From CAWJMN01 sp963844055 (GTDB lineage Bacteria; Planctomycetota; Planctomycetia; Pirellulales; Pirellulaceae), in contig CAWJMN010000001.1 of assembly GCA_963844055.1 (NCBI GenBank), positions 1-64,000 of the forward strand: 64,000 nt of DNA, written 5' to 3'. Shown here piece by piece: positions 27,729 through 35,324 of the stretch. The number at the start of each line of letters is the position of its first letter. Position 1 is the first letter of the stretch. A model generated the notes under the pieces. That model did no database searches. It had not been told where the DNA came from and saw only the letters and a list, made by a program, of their open reading frames with translations. Made by a program: the position numbers and the translations under genes.

Positions 27729-27741
27729 TCGAGAGCGAAAC

Positions 27742-28083
27742 ATGACGAAGACGATTTTCAAGCGGATCATCGATGGCGAGATTCCTGCAAAGCGGATCTA
27801 TGATGATGAGCTGTGTTTGGCGTTTCATGATGTCAATCCGCAAGCACCGGTCCATGTGCTGGTGATTCCCAAAAAAGAGATTCGCTCCATCGCAGAGCTG
27901 TCCGCCGAAGATCAAGCCTTGGCGGGGCACATGCTGCTAGTGGTGGCCAAGATCGCCCGCGATCTTCAACTGGAAAAGGGTTATCGTGTGGTGGCTAACA
28001 TTGGCGCAGATGGCGGTCAATCGGTGGACCATCTGCACTTCCATTTGCTGGGGGGGCGGGCGCTGGGCTGGCCGCCAGGGTAA
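27742..28083 (+). CDS. HIT-family nucleotide hydrolase (HINT-like)
   Basis: A 113-residue protein of standard HINT length. The N-terminal 'IFKRIIDGEIPAKRIYDDE' and the catalytic histidine triad 'HLHFHLLGG' near the C-terminus are both present, ending in 'GRALGWPPG', the usual bacterial HinT tail. The family hydrolyses AMP-amidates (AMP-lysine, aminoacyl-adenylates) in the cytoplasm. The start at 27742 lies 13 bases after the permease stop; longer upstream starts overlap the permease. Confidence 0.92.
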   Translation: MTKTIFKRIIDGEIPAKRIYDDELCLAFHDVNPQAPVHVLVIPKKEIRSIAELSAEDQALAGHMLLVVAKIARDLQLEKGYRVVANIGADGGQSVDHLHFHLLGGRALGWPPG

Positions 28084-28167
28084 TCCCGTTGGTGTTAGAT
28101 AATTCACGCGGGGTCATTCGCCCCAGGGCGAGTCCAATCGAGAAGTAGCAAGTAAGGCGACGTGACG

Positions 28168-28992
28168 ATGAAATTTGCGATCTGCAACGAGACGTTTCAA
28201 GATTGGCCCCATGAAAAGGCCTTTGCTTTTGCGCATGAAGTGGGCTATCAAGGGATCGAGATTGCGCCGTTCACCTTGGCGCCATCGGCCGGGGAAGTGA
28301 CCGCCGCTGAGCGAGCGGCGCTGCGCAGTTTGGCCGAAAAGAATGAGCTGGAAATCATCGGCCTGCACTGGCTTTTGGCCAAGACCAATGGGTTTTACCT
28401 TACAACGCCCGAAGCAGCAGTGCGCCAGAAGACAGCCGAGTATTTGGGCGAACTGGCCCAGCTTTGCCATGATTTGGGTGGCCGGATCATGGTGCTGGGG
28501 AGCCCTGTCCAGCGGAACTTGCTTCCCGGGGTCTCGCATGATCAAGCGATGGACTACGCGGCCGATGTTTTACGGCAAGTCGCCCCCAAGCTTGAATCCT
28601 TGAATGTAACGATTGCCGTAGAGCCGCTGGGACCCAAGGAAGGAGACTTCCTGAATACGGCCGCACTGGGCAGCGAGCTGTGTCAGCGTGTGGAAAGCCC
28701 GTTTGTGCGATTGCACTTAGACGTGAAGGCAATGTCGACCGAGTCGACGCTGATTCCAACGATCATTCGTCAGCAACGACAACTTCTAGAGCACTTCCAC
28801 GCCAATGATCCCAACATGCGCGGACCTGGCATGGGAGAGATGGACTTCATCCCCATTTTGGAAGCGCTCGCCGAGGTAGACTATCGGGGCTGGGTCTCGG
28901 TGGAGGTGTTTGATTACGCACCAGGGCCGGAAGCTTTGGCCGAAGAGAGCATCGACTATCTGGAAGAGTGCCTCGACAAGATCCGAGGCTAA
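28168..28992 (+). CDS. Sugar phosphate isomerase/epimerase (xylose-isomerase-like TIM barrel)
   Basis: A 274-residue AP-endonuclease-2/xylose-isomerase-fold protein. Metal-binding acidic and His residues appear in order: 'VAVEPLGPKEGDFLN', 'LHLDVKAMS', 'FHANDPNMRGPG' and 'VSVEVFDYAPG'. Planctomycetes carry many such epimerases, mostly of unknown substrate, used in sugar or inositol breakdown. The start at 28168 (MKFAICNE) is preferred over a GTG two codons earlier. It is the last of a co-directional run after the HIT gene and converges on the SdpI-like gene (stop codons overlap the neighbour's end at 28989-28992). Confidence 0.85.
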   Translation: MKFAICNETFQDWPHEKAFAFAHEVGYQGIEIAPFTLAPSAGEVTAAERAALRSLAEKNELEIIGLHWLLAKTNGFYLTTPEAAVRQKTAEYLGELAQLCHDLGGRIMVLGSPVQRNLLPGVSHDQAMDYAADVLRQVAPKLESLNVTIAVEPLGPKEGDFLNTAALGSELCQRVESPFVRLHLDVKAMSTESTLIPTIIRQQRQLLEHFHANDPNMRGPGMGEMDFIPILEALAEVDYRGWVSVEVFDYAPGPEALAEESIDYLEECLDKIRG

Positions 28993-29318
28993 AGCTTGGC
29001 GAGATAGCGAAAGCTTTGCACCATGCCAATGCCGACGCTGACCAGCACGAGTGCCAATAAAGACCAGGCATAGGTTTCGATGGTAAGCCCAGGAATGCAA
29101 TAGAGGATGGCTGCGCCAATCGAGGTTGCCAGCCCGGCCCCCATCAGGCGAAAGCCCGCATAGCTATTGGCCAGGTACCAGATCCGCTTATCGCCCAAGG
29201 TCTTCGCAACGCGAAAACCATAAAGGTGATTAGGCCCGATCTTTTCCATCGCAAGGGGCCACGCAATGCCCACCATCAGCAAGCCGGCGAAGATGTAAAG
29301 GATCAGGAGGGAAGCCAT
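28989..29318 (-). CDS. SdpI-like small membrane protein
   Basis: A 109-residue protein with three hydrophobic helices and the 'PNHLYGFRVAKTLGDKRIWYLANSYAG' segment, which matches the conserved 'N..yGfRt..t..n...W..an' signature of SdpI/YhfL-type proteins. In Bacillus, SdpI gives immunity to the SdpC toxin, but most homologues are unrelated to it. It lies 3 bases downstream of queF and is probably co-transcribed with it. The 3' end overlaps the convergent isomerase gene by a few bases. Confidence 0.75.
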   Translation of the reverse strand: MASLLILYIFAGLLMVGIAWPLAMEKIGPNHLYGFRVAKTLGDKRIWYLANSYAGFRLMGAGLATSIGAAILYCIPGLTIETYAWSLLALVLVSVGIGMVQSFRYLAKL

Positions 29319-29321
29319 CGG

Positions 29322-29690
29322 TTACCTCGACTTGCCCGTTTGCTCATACGTGGCAGTGATGTTAGATCGGATGCCGCCGCGCGGCGTAAAGGCTGCCACA
29401 AGCTTGATCGAGCGTGGATTCATCACGGCGACCAGATCGTCCAAAATGCGATTGGTGACGTTCTCGTAAAAGATCCCTTGGTTACGGAAGCTTTGCAGAT
29501 AGAACTTGAGGCTCTTCAGCTCGACGCAGGTCTTGTCGGGCGTGTAGATGATCGTCATCGTGCCAAAATCGGGCTGGCCTGTCTTGGGACACATCGATGT
29601 GAATTCCGGGCAGATATGCTCAATCACATAGTCGCGGCCAGGGTACTGGTTTTCAAACGTTTCGAGCAGATCGCGAGAGTTGTCAGACAT
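29322..29690 (-). CDS. queF: NADPH-dependent 7-cyano-7-deazaguanine reductase
   Basis: A 122-residue short (unimodular) QueF, reducing preQ0 to preQ1 in queuosine biosynthesis. 'TSMCPKTGQPDFGTM' (31-45) supplies the nucleophile Cys34 and Asp41; 'ELKSLKFY' (58-65) is the QueF NADPH motif. The start at 29690 (MSDNSR) gives the normal length; the upstream Met at 29711 would add seven unlikely residues. No other queuosine gene is nearby, and no preQ1 riboswitch was recognised in the leader. Confidence 0.93.
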   Translation of the reverse strand: MSDNSRDLLETFENQYPGRDYVIEHICPEFTSMCPKTGQPDFGTMTIIYTPDKTCVELKSLKFYLQSFRNQGIFYENVTNRILDDLVAVMNPRSIKLVAAFTPRGGIRSNITATYEQTGKSR

Positions 29691-29969
29691 GGTTCCGGCC
29701 AAAAATCCCAAGTGAAGAAACAGTGCCGCAGCGCAATTTTGCGACCTGCTCCCATTTTCGTTAGTTACGCCCGTTTTGGCGAGGGGGCGATCCGAGGCGA
29801 AATTCCCGGCAATAATCCGCTGCCAGCTGGCCCATGGGCCAGCAACTTCATGGGGCAGTAGGGGAGAGGAAGCGAAGGTTCTCTAGGCTGGTCAAGGTGT
29901 GGCAAGTTTGCCAGACTGAAGCAAGCGAAAAGAGCCACAACGTTTTGATCGAAAGAAGTCCCTACCGCA

Positions 29970-30641
29970 ATGAACGCCGAGCCGAAGCGGGAACTGCCTT
30001 GGGGGATGCTTTCCGAAGCGGAGGAGCGGGCCAACCGCTGGACACATGCGATTGGCTTTCTGCTGAGCCTTGGTGGCGTGCTGCTGCTGGCGAAGGAGTT
30101 GTGGGGAACGCAGGAACTGCTGCGGCCGTTGGCATGTGCTCTGTATGCAGCGAGTTTGCTGCTGGTGTATGCGACGTCGACTTTATCGCACGGCGATTTC
30201 TCTTCGCAGCGGCGAGACTTCTTCCGCTCGCTTGATCAGGGCTGCATCTACTTTTTGATTGTAGGTACGTACACGCCGCTATCGGTGATTTATCTGCCCT
30301 ACATGGGCTTTTGGATCTTGCTAGGGTCGATGTGGATATTGGCGATTGCTGGTTTTATTTCGAAGGTGTTCTTTAGCCATCGTGTGAATTCTGTTTCGGT
30401 CCTCATGTATGTGCTGCTGGGATGGCTGCCGATCTTCACCACCCCGTGGGCGATCTCTTTGATGCCATCTTTTGCATTATGGGGAATCTTGGCCGGCGGA
30501 ATTTGCTACACCCTCGGCACACTCTTTTTGGCGAACGATAAACGGGTTCCGCACTTTCACGCCGTATGGCATTTATGGGTCATCGCGGGCAGCGCGGTGC
30601 ATTTTCTAACCATCATGCGCGCCATAACCACCTCACAATAA
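29970..30641 (+). CDS. Hemolysin III / PAQR-family membrane protein
   Basis: A 223-residue protein with seven hydrophobic helices. Conserved residues of the family are present: 'ATSTLSHG' with His in helix 2, 'RSLDQGCIYFLIVGTYTPL' with the Asp, and 'PHFHAVWHLWVIAGSAVHF' near the end with the HxxxH-type pair. These form a likely metal site as in PAQR/alkaline-ceramidase-type hydrolases. Bacterial members (YqfA/Hly-III) act in membrane homeostasis; pore formation is doubtful for most. Confidence 0.87.
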   Translation: MNAEPKRELPWGMLSEAEERANRWTHAIGFLLSLGGVLLLAKELWGTQELLRPLACALYAASLLLVYATSTLSHGDFSSQRRDFFRSLDQGCIYFLIVGTYTPLSVIYLPYMGFWILLGSMWILAIAGFISKVFFSHRVNSVSVLMYVLLGWLPIFTTPWAISLMPSFALWGILAGGICYTLGTLFLANDKRVPHFHAVWHLWVIAGSAVHFLTIMRAITTSQ

Positions 30642-30665
30642 AGAACAGCAAGCCGCTGACTAAAC

Positions 30666-30700
30666 GTAGGGTAGGTCAAGCCGCAGGCGATGACCTACCA
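30666..30700. repeat. GTAG-headed palindromic (REP-like) singleton
   Basis: GTAG followed by a GGTAGGTCA/TGACCTACC inverted repeat with a 13-base loop. It resembles the element at 56657-56691 base for base at its ends. It sits in the gap between convergent genes. Confidence 0.6.
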
Positions 30701-30751
30701 GAGTAAAATGCAAAGTCTGTGATTCAGAATCCATAATCAGGCAACCGCCGG

Positions 30752-31081
30752 CTAACATAGGTCCAAGTTCTCCCATTCTTTCGAAACAACAACGTCTCCA
30801 GCTATGATCAAGTTAAGTACGAAATCGCCTTTCAAAAAATTTCGGACCAAGTCAATTTCATCTGGGTGGCTGTCGGCAATCAAGCTTTCTTTTTGATCCG
30901 GTGAATGAGACATCGCGAGCTTAACAGCATACCATTGGTCATGCTCGCGTTTGTGAACGCTGGCTTTGTCTACGGATACAACCGTACAATAAGCGAACTT
31001 CGTTTCGCGGCTCGCATATTCGCGGGCAACTTTACTGACCCTATCCAAAGTTTCTTCGTTCATTTGAAGTAACGGAACCAT
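30752..31081 (-). CDS. Hypothetical protein, unrecognised
   Basis: A 109-residue soluble protein with no recognised family ('...TVVSVDKASVHKREHDQWYAVKLAMSH...'). Mixed charge, no signal peptide, no membrane segment and an ordinary composition. An internal Met at 31063 is an alternative start, since neither has a clear Shine-Dalgarno. The gene is convergent with the hemolysin III gene and lies downstream of the DUF1570 protein gene on the same strand. Function unknown. Confidence 0.5.
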   Translation of the reverse strand: MVPLLQMNEETLDRVSKVAREYASRETKFAYCTVVSVDKASVHKREHDQWYAVKLAMSHSPDQKESLIADSHPDEIDLVRNFLKGDFVLNLIIAGDVVVSKEWENLDLC

Positions 31082-31138
31082 CTTTCTGATAGCACTTGAA
31101 TCAGTGCGCTAGGAACGATTGGAAACAGCAACCCGCCG

Positions 31139-32572
31139 TTACGGCTTCGTCGGCTTGATCGTCACTTGCAACTGGCCCGCGTTGTCCGACAGGCCGGAGG
31201 CTGCCTCATTGATCCGAAAATAAAGGGTCCCTGCATGGGGTGAACGGAGCTTGCCCCCTAAGCCGATCATTTGCGGCTTGGCCAGCGGCGTCACATTTGC
31301 GGTTCCAGGGGGAGCATCGCCAACGGCAACAAGGAGTGCTCCGATCGGCCAACCTTGCTGGTAGCGGATGGTAATGCCACCTGGCTCGCAGGGCCAGTCG
31401 CCGTTTTTAACATTGTTGTCCTTGGCGTTTCGCAAGGTGTAGCGTCCCTTGGCCTGGACCGACACTTTCTGTTCGGCCTGCACCTGAAGGCCGGACGATT
31501 GCCAGCCGTGGTCGGCCTGAATTTCGACGGTCTCGCCCGCCGTGGGTATCGCCTTGGCGGGCTTGCGAAGGATCGCAGCACGTGGCACATCGTAGCCGTA
31601 GTCGCAGTCTGCCACAAAGACTTGCCAGTCCTCTTCGATTTGGGGAAGCTGCGCGGCGATTTGCTTTTCAAAGTTGAGCGAGAAATCAATCGAGCGATCG
31701 GCCGAGTTCAAATACAACTTGGAAAAGGGCTCTTTCGTTTGGGGATGTTGGCTAAGGAACGTCGCCGCTCCCCAGGCCCAGCCGTACATTTCGGGCTTGA
31801 AGTGCTCATTGGGATTGATCCGAAATATGTTTCCCAGCGTATAGGCTTTTTGTTCGGCAAAGCCATCGCGAATCATTTTGACGCGGCCCCAATACGGGAC
31901 TTCCTCGCGCGTCATCGGCATGATGGCCAGTTGTAGCTTGTTGTTTTCCCAGCGATGCGTACCGACCAGTTCGGCAATTCCTTCCATGTACCAGATGGGG
32001 CCCATGCCTCCGAGAAAGCGATCCATCACCATATGCGTCCCTTCGTGCAGCATCAGGTGCCGCCGATAGTAGTCGCTAGGCTGGTCGTACCACCAGAACT
32101 GGCTGCCACGCGCATAGCCATTAGGAAAGTCGGGAAGGTTGTCAGGGAGTAGTTCGCTGCCGACAAAGCGTTCTTTCTCTTTCATCAAGCAGCCGACGAC
32201 CTTCCAATCCTTTAGCTTCCCCTTGGGCCAACCAAAATAAGCTTCCCACAAGGGGAGTGCGGCCTCAAACACTTTGGGTAACGCATCGATCTCGGCCGAC
32301 TCCGGCAGGTCGGTCAGAATCGTCAGGTGTTCGCTTTCGATCTTGCGAATCCCGGCGGCAGCGACCTTTCTTTCATCCCAGGTAGGAAGCTTGAACCGTT
32401 CTTTTTCGGCCTGCTGCGCAAGCTCCGAGAGTTTGGGGCCATCTTTGGGAAAGAGCGCTGGCGGCTTCTTTTGTGCAAGCAGGGTCGAGCTTCCTACAAG
32501 CAGCAGGAGCGAACCCAATAACGCTGGCCACCAAGCGGCGGTGGGCAGGGCGAGCTTTGTAACCACGGGCAT
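31139..32572 (-). CDS. Secreted DUF1570-type HExxH metalloprotease-like protein
   Basis: A 477-residue exported protein. A signal peptide ends near 'STLLAQ' (about 34). The zinc motif 'LHEGTHM' gives H176, E177 and H180, and 'WYMEGIAELVGTH' (194-206) supplies a likely third acidic ligand (E197 or E201), as in gluzincins. The C-terminal third (from about 330) is a separate beta-rich domain with an NPCBM-like look ('LFFRI'-type strands). DUF1570 proteins are common in planctomycetes but have no proven substrate. Probably a periplasmic or surface peptidase. Confidence 0.78.
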   Translation of the reverse strand: MPVVTKLALPTAAWWPALLGSLLLLVGSSTLLAQKKPPALFPKDGPKLSELAQQAEKERFKLPTWDERKVAAAGIRKIESEHLTILTDLPESAEIDALPKVFEAALPLWEAYFGWPKGKLKDWKVVGCLMKEKERFVGSELLPDNLPDFPNGYARGSQFWWYDQPSDYYRRHLMLHEGTHMVMDRFLGGMGPIWYMEGIAELVGTHRWENNKLQLAIMPMTREEVPYWGRVKMIRDGFAEQKAYTLGNIFRINPNEHFKPEMYGWAWGAATFLSQHPQTKEPFSKLYLNSADRSIDFSLNFEKQIAAQLPQIEEDWQVFVADCDYGYDVPRAAILRKPAKAIPTAGETVEIQADHGWQSSGLQVQAEQKVSVQAKGRYTLRNAKDNNVKNGDWPCEPGGITIRYQQGWPIGALLVAVGDAPPGTANVTPLAKPQMIGLGGKLRSPHAGTLYFRINEAASGLSDNAGQLQVTIKPTKP

Positions 32573-32653
32573 GCGACCAAGCTTTGCGGAAGGAGAAGAG
32601 GCATCGCGAACGCCTGTTCATTGTCGCTTGCGTAATTCAGCCGGGTCAAGAGC

Positions 32654-32680
32654 GAGCCCTAGCAATTCGTGCCAGGGCTC
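32654..32680. other. Hairpin downstream of the GlsB-like gene
   Basis: Perfect 7-base arms GAGCCCT/AGGGCTC with a 13-base loop, 42 bases past the stop of the minus-strand GlsB-like gene. No T-run follows, so a terminator role is uncertain. Confidence 0.4.
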
Positions 32681-32721
32681 TAATCAGGCTTAGAAGGGCC
32701 GCCGCAGTAACTCAGCGAATA

Positions 32722-33123
32722 TTAATCGCGCTGACTATCTTCCACAACGATGGTTCTAGGAGTGCGCGAACGATATTGCAGGCCACGGCGGCGAACGGGA
32801 CCTTCCCCTTCGACAAAGTAGTAGCCCCCTAGCAGCTTGTAAAAGAATAGCAGCACAAAGGCGCCGGCCGTCGCCACAAAAAAGCCAAGGGCGCTGACAG
32901 GAGTCACCCGCAGGTCGGGCGAGAGGAACGCCAAAATGCCGCACCCAATCACCGTGCCACCAATCCCCATCGCAAGGGTTGCCACGGCGCCGCCAGGATC
33001 TTTACCCGGCATGACGGCCTTTGCCAAAAGGCCCGTAAGTGTTCCAAAGCCAACCCATTCCAAAAGGATGTGAGCGCACTCTTTGGCTTGTAGGAGCAGT
33101 TCGGGGTTGTTTTCCGGAGGCAT
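32722..33123 (-). CDS. GlsB/YeaQ/YmgE-type (transglycosylase-associated) membrane protein
   Basis: A 133-residue protein. The core 'GFGTLTGLLAKAVMPGKDPGGAVATLAMGIGGTVIGCGI' is the Gly-rich transmembrane hairpin of the family (Pfam transglycosylase-associated). It is followed by one more helix and a basic Arg-rich tail. These small stress-associated inner-membrane proteins have no known reaction despite the name. The start at 33123 (MPPENNP) gives the compact family layout; the longer frame upstream adds unrelated residues. Confidence 0.78.
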   Translation of the reverse strand: MPPENNPELLLQAKECAHILLEWVGFGTLTGLLAKAVMPGKDPGGAVATLAMGIGGTVIGCGILAFLSPDLRVTPVSALGFFVATAGAFVLLFFYKLLGGYYFVEGEGPVRRRGLQYRSRTPRTIVVEDSQRD

Positions 33124-33241
33124 GGCGAACCACCTTCCAATCGAGACAAATCTACAGGATTGCCAGCACGCAGTCGCTGAGCAATCGTCGCGCGAAAAAA
33201 CTTGCGCTGTAGTCCCTATCGGATTTCTCGGCACCATGGCT

Positions 33242-34295
33242 TCAGTCTGCCAAAAACTCCTCGCGTAAGAACTTGGTAGAGAGGTCCCAGGAATCGGCCC
33301 CTTGTTCAAAATCGGCAGGAATCCAGTCGATGGAGGCCCCTTCGCCAAACAATCGTGCCGGCATCGTGCTGCCGGTTCGCAATGGAATTTGTCCGCTGAG
33401 CGGAATCTGCCAGCTGTTGTTCGACCGGTGCAGACAGCAGGTATTCGATCAGCTGCTGGCCGGCCAGAGGATTGGGACAGCCCTTTATCAGCGAGAGTGT
33501 GTTGGGGATTCGCAATGCGCCGGGATGATCGTCGCTTTGGCCGATGGCGATCATTTGCACCGGCCGTTTGGCAACGATCTCGGCCAACGCATCATCAGTA
33601 TCCGTCAGGCCCAGCGTCACTTCGCCCCGTCCAACAGCAGTGGCAACATGCTTGTTCCCGGAGAGGACCTGCACCTCATTTTTACGCAGGTCACGAAAGA
33701 AAGCCTTGGCCCGTTCTTCGCCCCATATTGCAAACAGAATGGCCGCGTGTGTGGCCGTGGTGCCAAACAGGGGTTTTGCCACGGCGACGTCGCCGCGCCA
33801 ACGCTCGTGCGTGAGGTCCGTACACTGCTTAGGGACCGGGCGATCCTTCAGTCGCTCCGTATTGACCAGCAAGACCCGCCCGCGAGCCGCCAGCCCATGC
33901 CAGCGATGCTCACGATCGAAAGTCTCCTGCGGAAAGTCGGCCGCCGCCTTAGGAGTGAACGGCTCCAGCAAGCCCTTTCGCATCAGCCGCAGGGTTTGCA
34001 GGATCTCATTGTTCCAAAAGACGTCACAGCGTGGTCGTTTGGATTCGACATCCAGCGCCGTTGCTAGGCCAACGCTCTTGTTCGATTCAATGTCGTACTT
34101 GGGAAGCACGGCAATGTTCGTCGCTGAGGTGAACGCTTTTAATACCGGCTCTGAAAATTCACGATCCAGAGCGCAGTAGACGACCACTTCGCGATTGGTG
34201 CCCGCCGACCGCCAACAGCCGGCGAGGCCCGTTAGGCAGCCTCCCGCGACGGCAGCGCTCTGCTTCAAAAACGTTCGCCGTGTTTTACGATCCAT
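33242..34295 (-). CDS. FbpA/AfuA-type substrate-binding lipoprotein, apparent frameshift near the C-terminus
   Basis: A periplasmic binding protein of the iron(III)-transport type. 'RRTFLKQSAAVAGG' followed by 'GLAGC' suggests Tat export with lipidation. The body contains 'EVVVYCALDREFSEPVLKAF', the typical N-terminal strand, and 'GEVTLGLTDTDDALA' typical of FbpA. As written, the frame ends early at 33306 with unrelated residues. Skipping one base around 33395-33412 restores '...QIPLRTGSTMPARLFGEG' and an open frame to a TGA at 33242 (about 350 residues, normal length). No permease or ATPase genes are adjacent. The ligand may be Fe or another solute. Confidence 0.75.
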
Positions 34296-34364
34296 GCGAT
34301 TCATTCGAAGGGGTGATGAAAACGACTTTTGCTTGCAGAACCAATAGTGATTGAATTGCAGATA

Positions 34365-34551
34365 CTATCCCACGTCTTTGTTGTAATACTTCTTCGGTTC
34401 AGGCTGAAGCCAGTAGTACAGTAATGCAGCTGAAATGGGAAACACGCACCAGTTACCGAAGATGTAAAGTACGAATGATTCCTCATCGTTTAATGTTGCA
34501 AGTAAGCTAAGATGGACTAGCCAAGCACCCGTCAATTCATTTCTGCGTCAT
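34365..34551 (-). CDS. Small membrane protein, apparent frameshift (about 61 residues)
   Basis: Not open in a single frame as given. The ATG at 34551 directly follows the stop of the ATP-grasp gene, and after 'MTQ' an AAA run (34539-34541) breaks the frame. Dropping one A yields two hydrophobic helices ('GAWLVHLSLLATL' and 'FVLYIFGNWCVFPISAALLYYW') and a Lys/Tyr-rich tail ending 'KDVG'. Alternatively a TTG start at 34535 gives 56 residues without any frameshift. The coding character (hydrophobic segments with sensible flanks) supports a real small gene coupled to its upstream partner. Confidence 0.5.
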
Positions 34552-35295
34552 TCAACATTCGGTGTTTCGCTTCACGCTGGCCAAAGCAATCACGTCGAGC
34601 GCTGCGCTCGGATCACAGCCATAAATACCAGCACCCCACGCGGCATTCTGCTCGATACACCCCCAGCCGCGCCCCTCGATCAATCCCACATCAATCACCG
34701 TTGCCTGCGGAAGGTCAACTCGTTGGTCATTTAGCAATTGATTGACAAATGCTTCTAGTTCACGATCTTCCTCGGGTTCTGAGATGTATCCTGCATCACG
34801 CTGCAATTCACCGCCACGTGAATAAATGGAGAAAGTCTTCAACTGGCGATTCGCGACGAAACAGCGAAATTCAGTGACCCAAGTAACAATGTCTGAAATT
34901 AATACCGCCATGTCATCGGCATATTCCCTCGGTAGTTCGTCTCCTCGATAAACGGATGCAGGAAAGCTTTTGTCATTGGGTGGTTTGATGAACGCCGCTT
35001 CTGTTAGCTTGCGTGCTTCCCCAAGCGTTGTCATTCGTATTTCGCGATGCTTGTAGTCGTGAGGCAACCGAATTAACCAATCCTCCGCAGGATTGAGCAG
35101 CGAAATGCCGCACTGGGCGGCAAGGGTAGGCCCAAATAATGCTTCGACGTAAAGGACCGGCGATTCAACGGTCCGCAAATGCTGTGGGATCTCCCACCTG
35201 GCCAAACGCTCTACGGCCCAGCCCCGTTGGTTCGCGGTTCGCCAAAGTGATTGTGAATCCTCCGAGTGGCGCGGCGTCAAAAACAACGTTTTCAT
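34552..35295 (-). CDS. ATP-grasp domain (DUF4343-type) protein
   Basis: A 247-residue protein of the ATP-grasp class. 'AFIKPPNDKSFPASVYRG' is the nucleotide-binding lysine strand, 'WVTEFRCFV' is the central acidic strand, and 'ATVIDVGLIEGRGWGCIEQNAAWGAGIYG' carries the metal-binding D/E/N residues at the end of the fold. Members form amide or ester bonds using ATP; for this subfamily no substrate is established, and some are linked to peptide-like products or phage. The stop is immediately followed by the ATG of a small membrane protein, suggesting translational coupling. Confidence 0.75.
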   Translation of the reverse strand: MKTLFLTPRHSEDSQSLWRTANQRGWAVERLARWEIPQHLRTVESPVLYVEALFGPTLAAQCGISLLNPAEDWLIRLPHDYKHREIRMTTLGEARKLTEAAFIKPPNDKSFPASVYRGDELPREYADDMAVLISDIVTWVTEFRCFVANRQLKTFSIYSRGGELQRDAGYISEPEEDRELEAFVNQLLNDQRVDLPQATVIDVGLIEGRGWGCIEQNAAWGAGIYGCDPSAALDVIALASVKRNTEC

Positions 35296-35324
35296 CGTGG
35301 GGCCTTTTCAGCAACTCTCAAATA

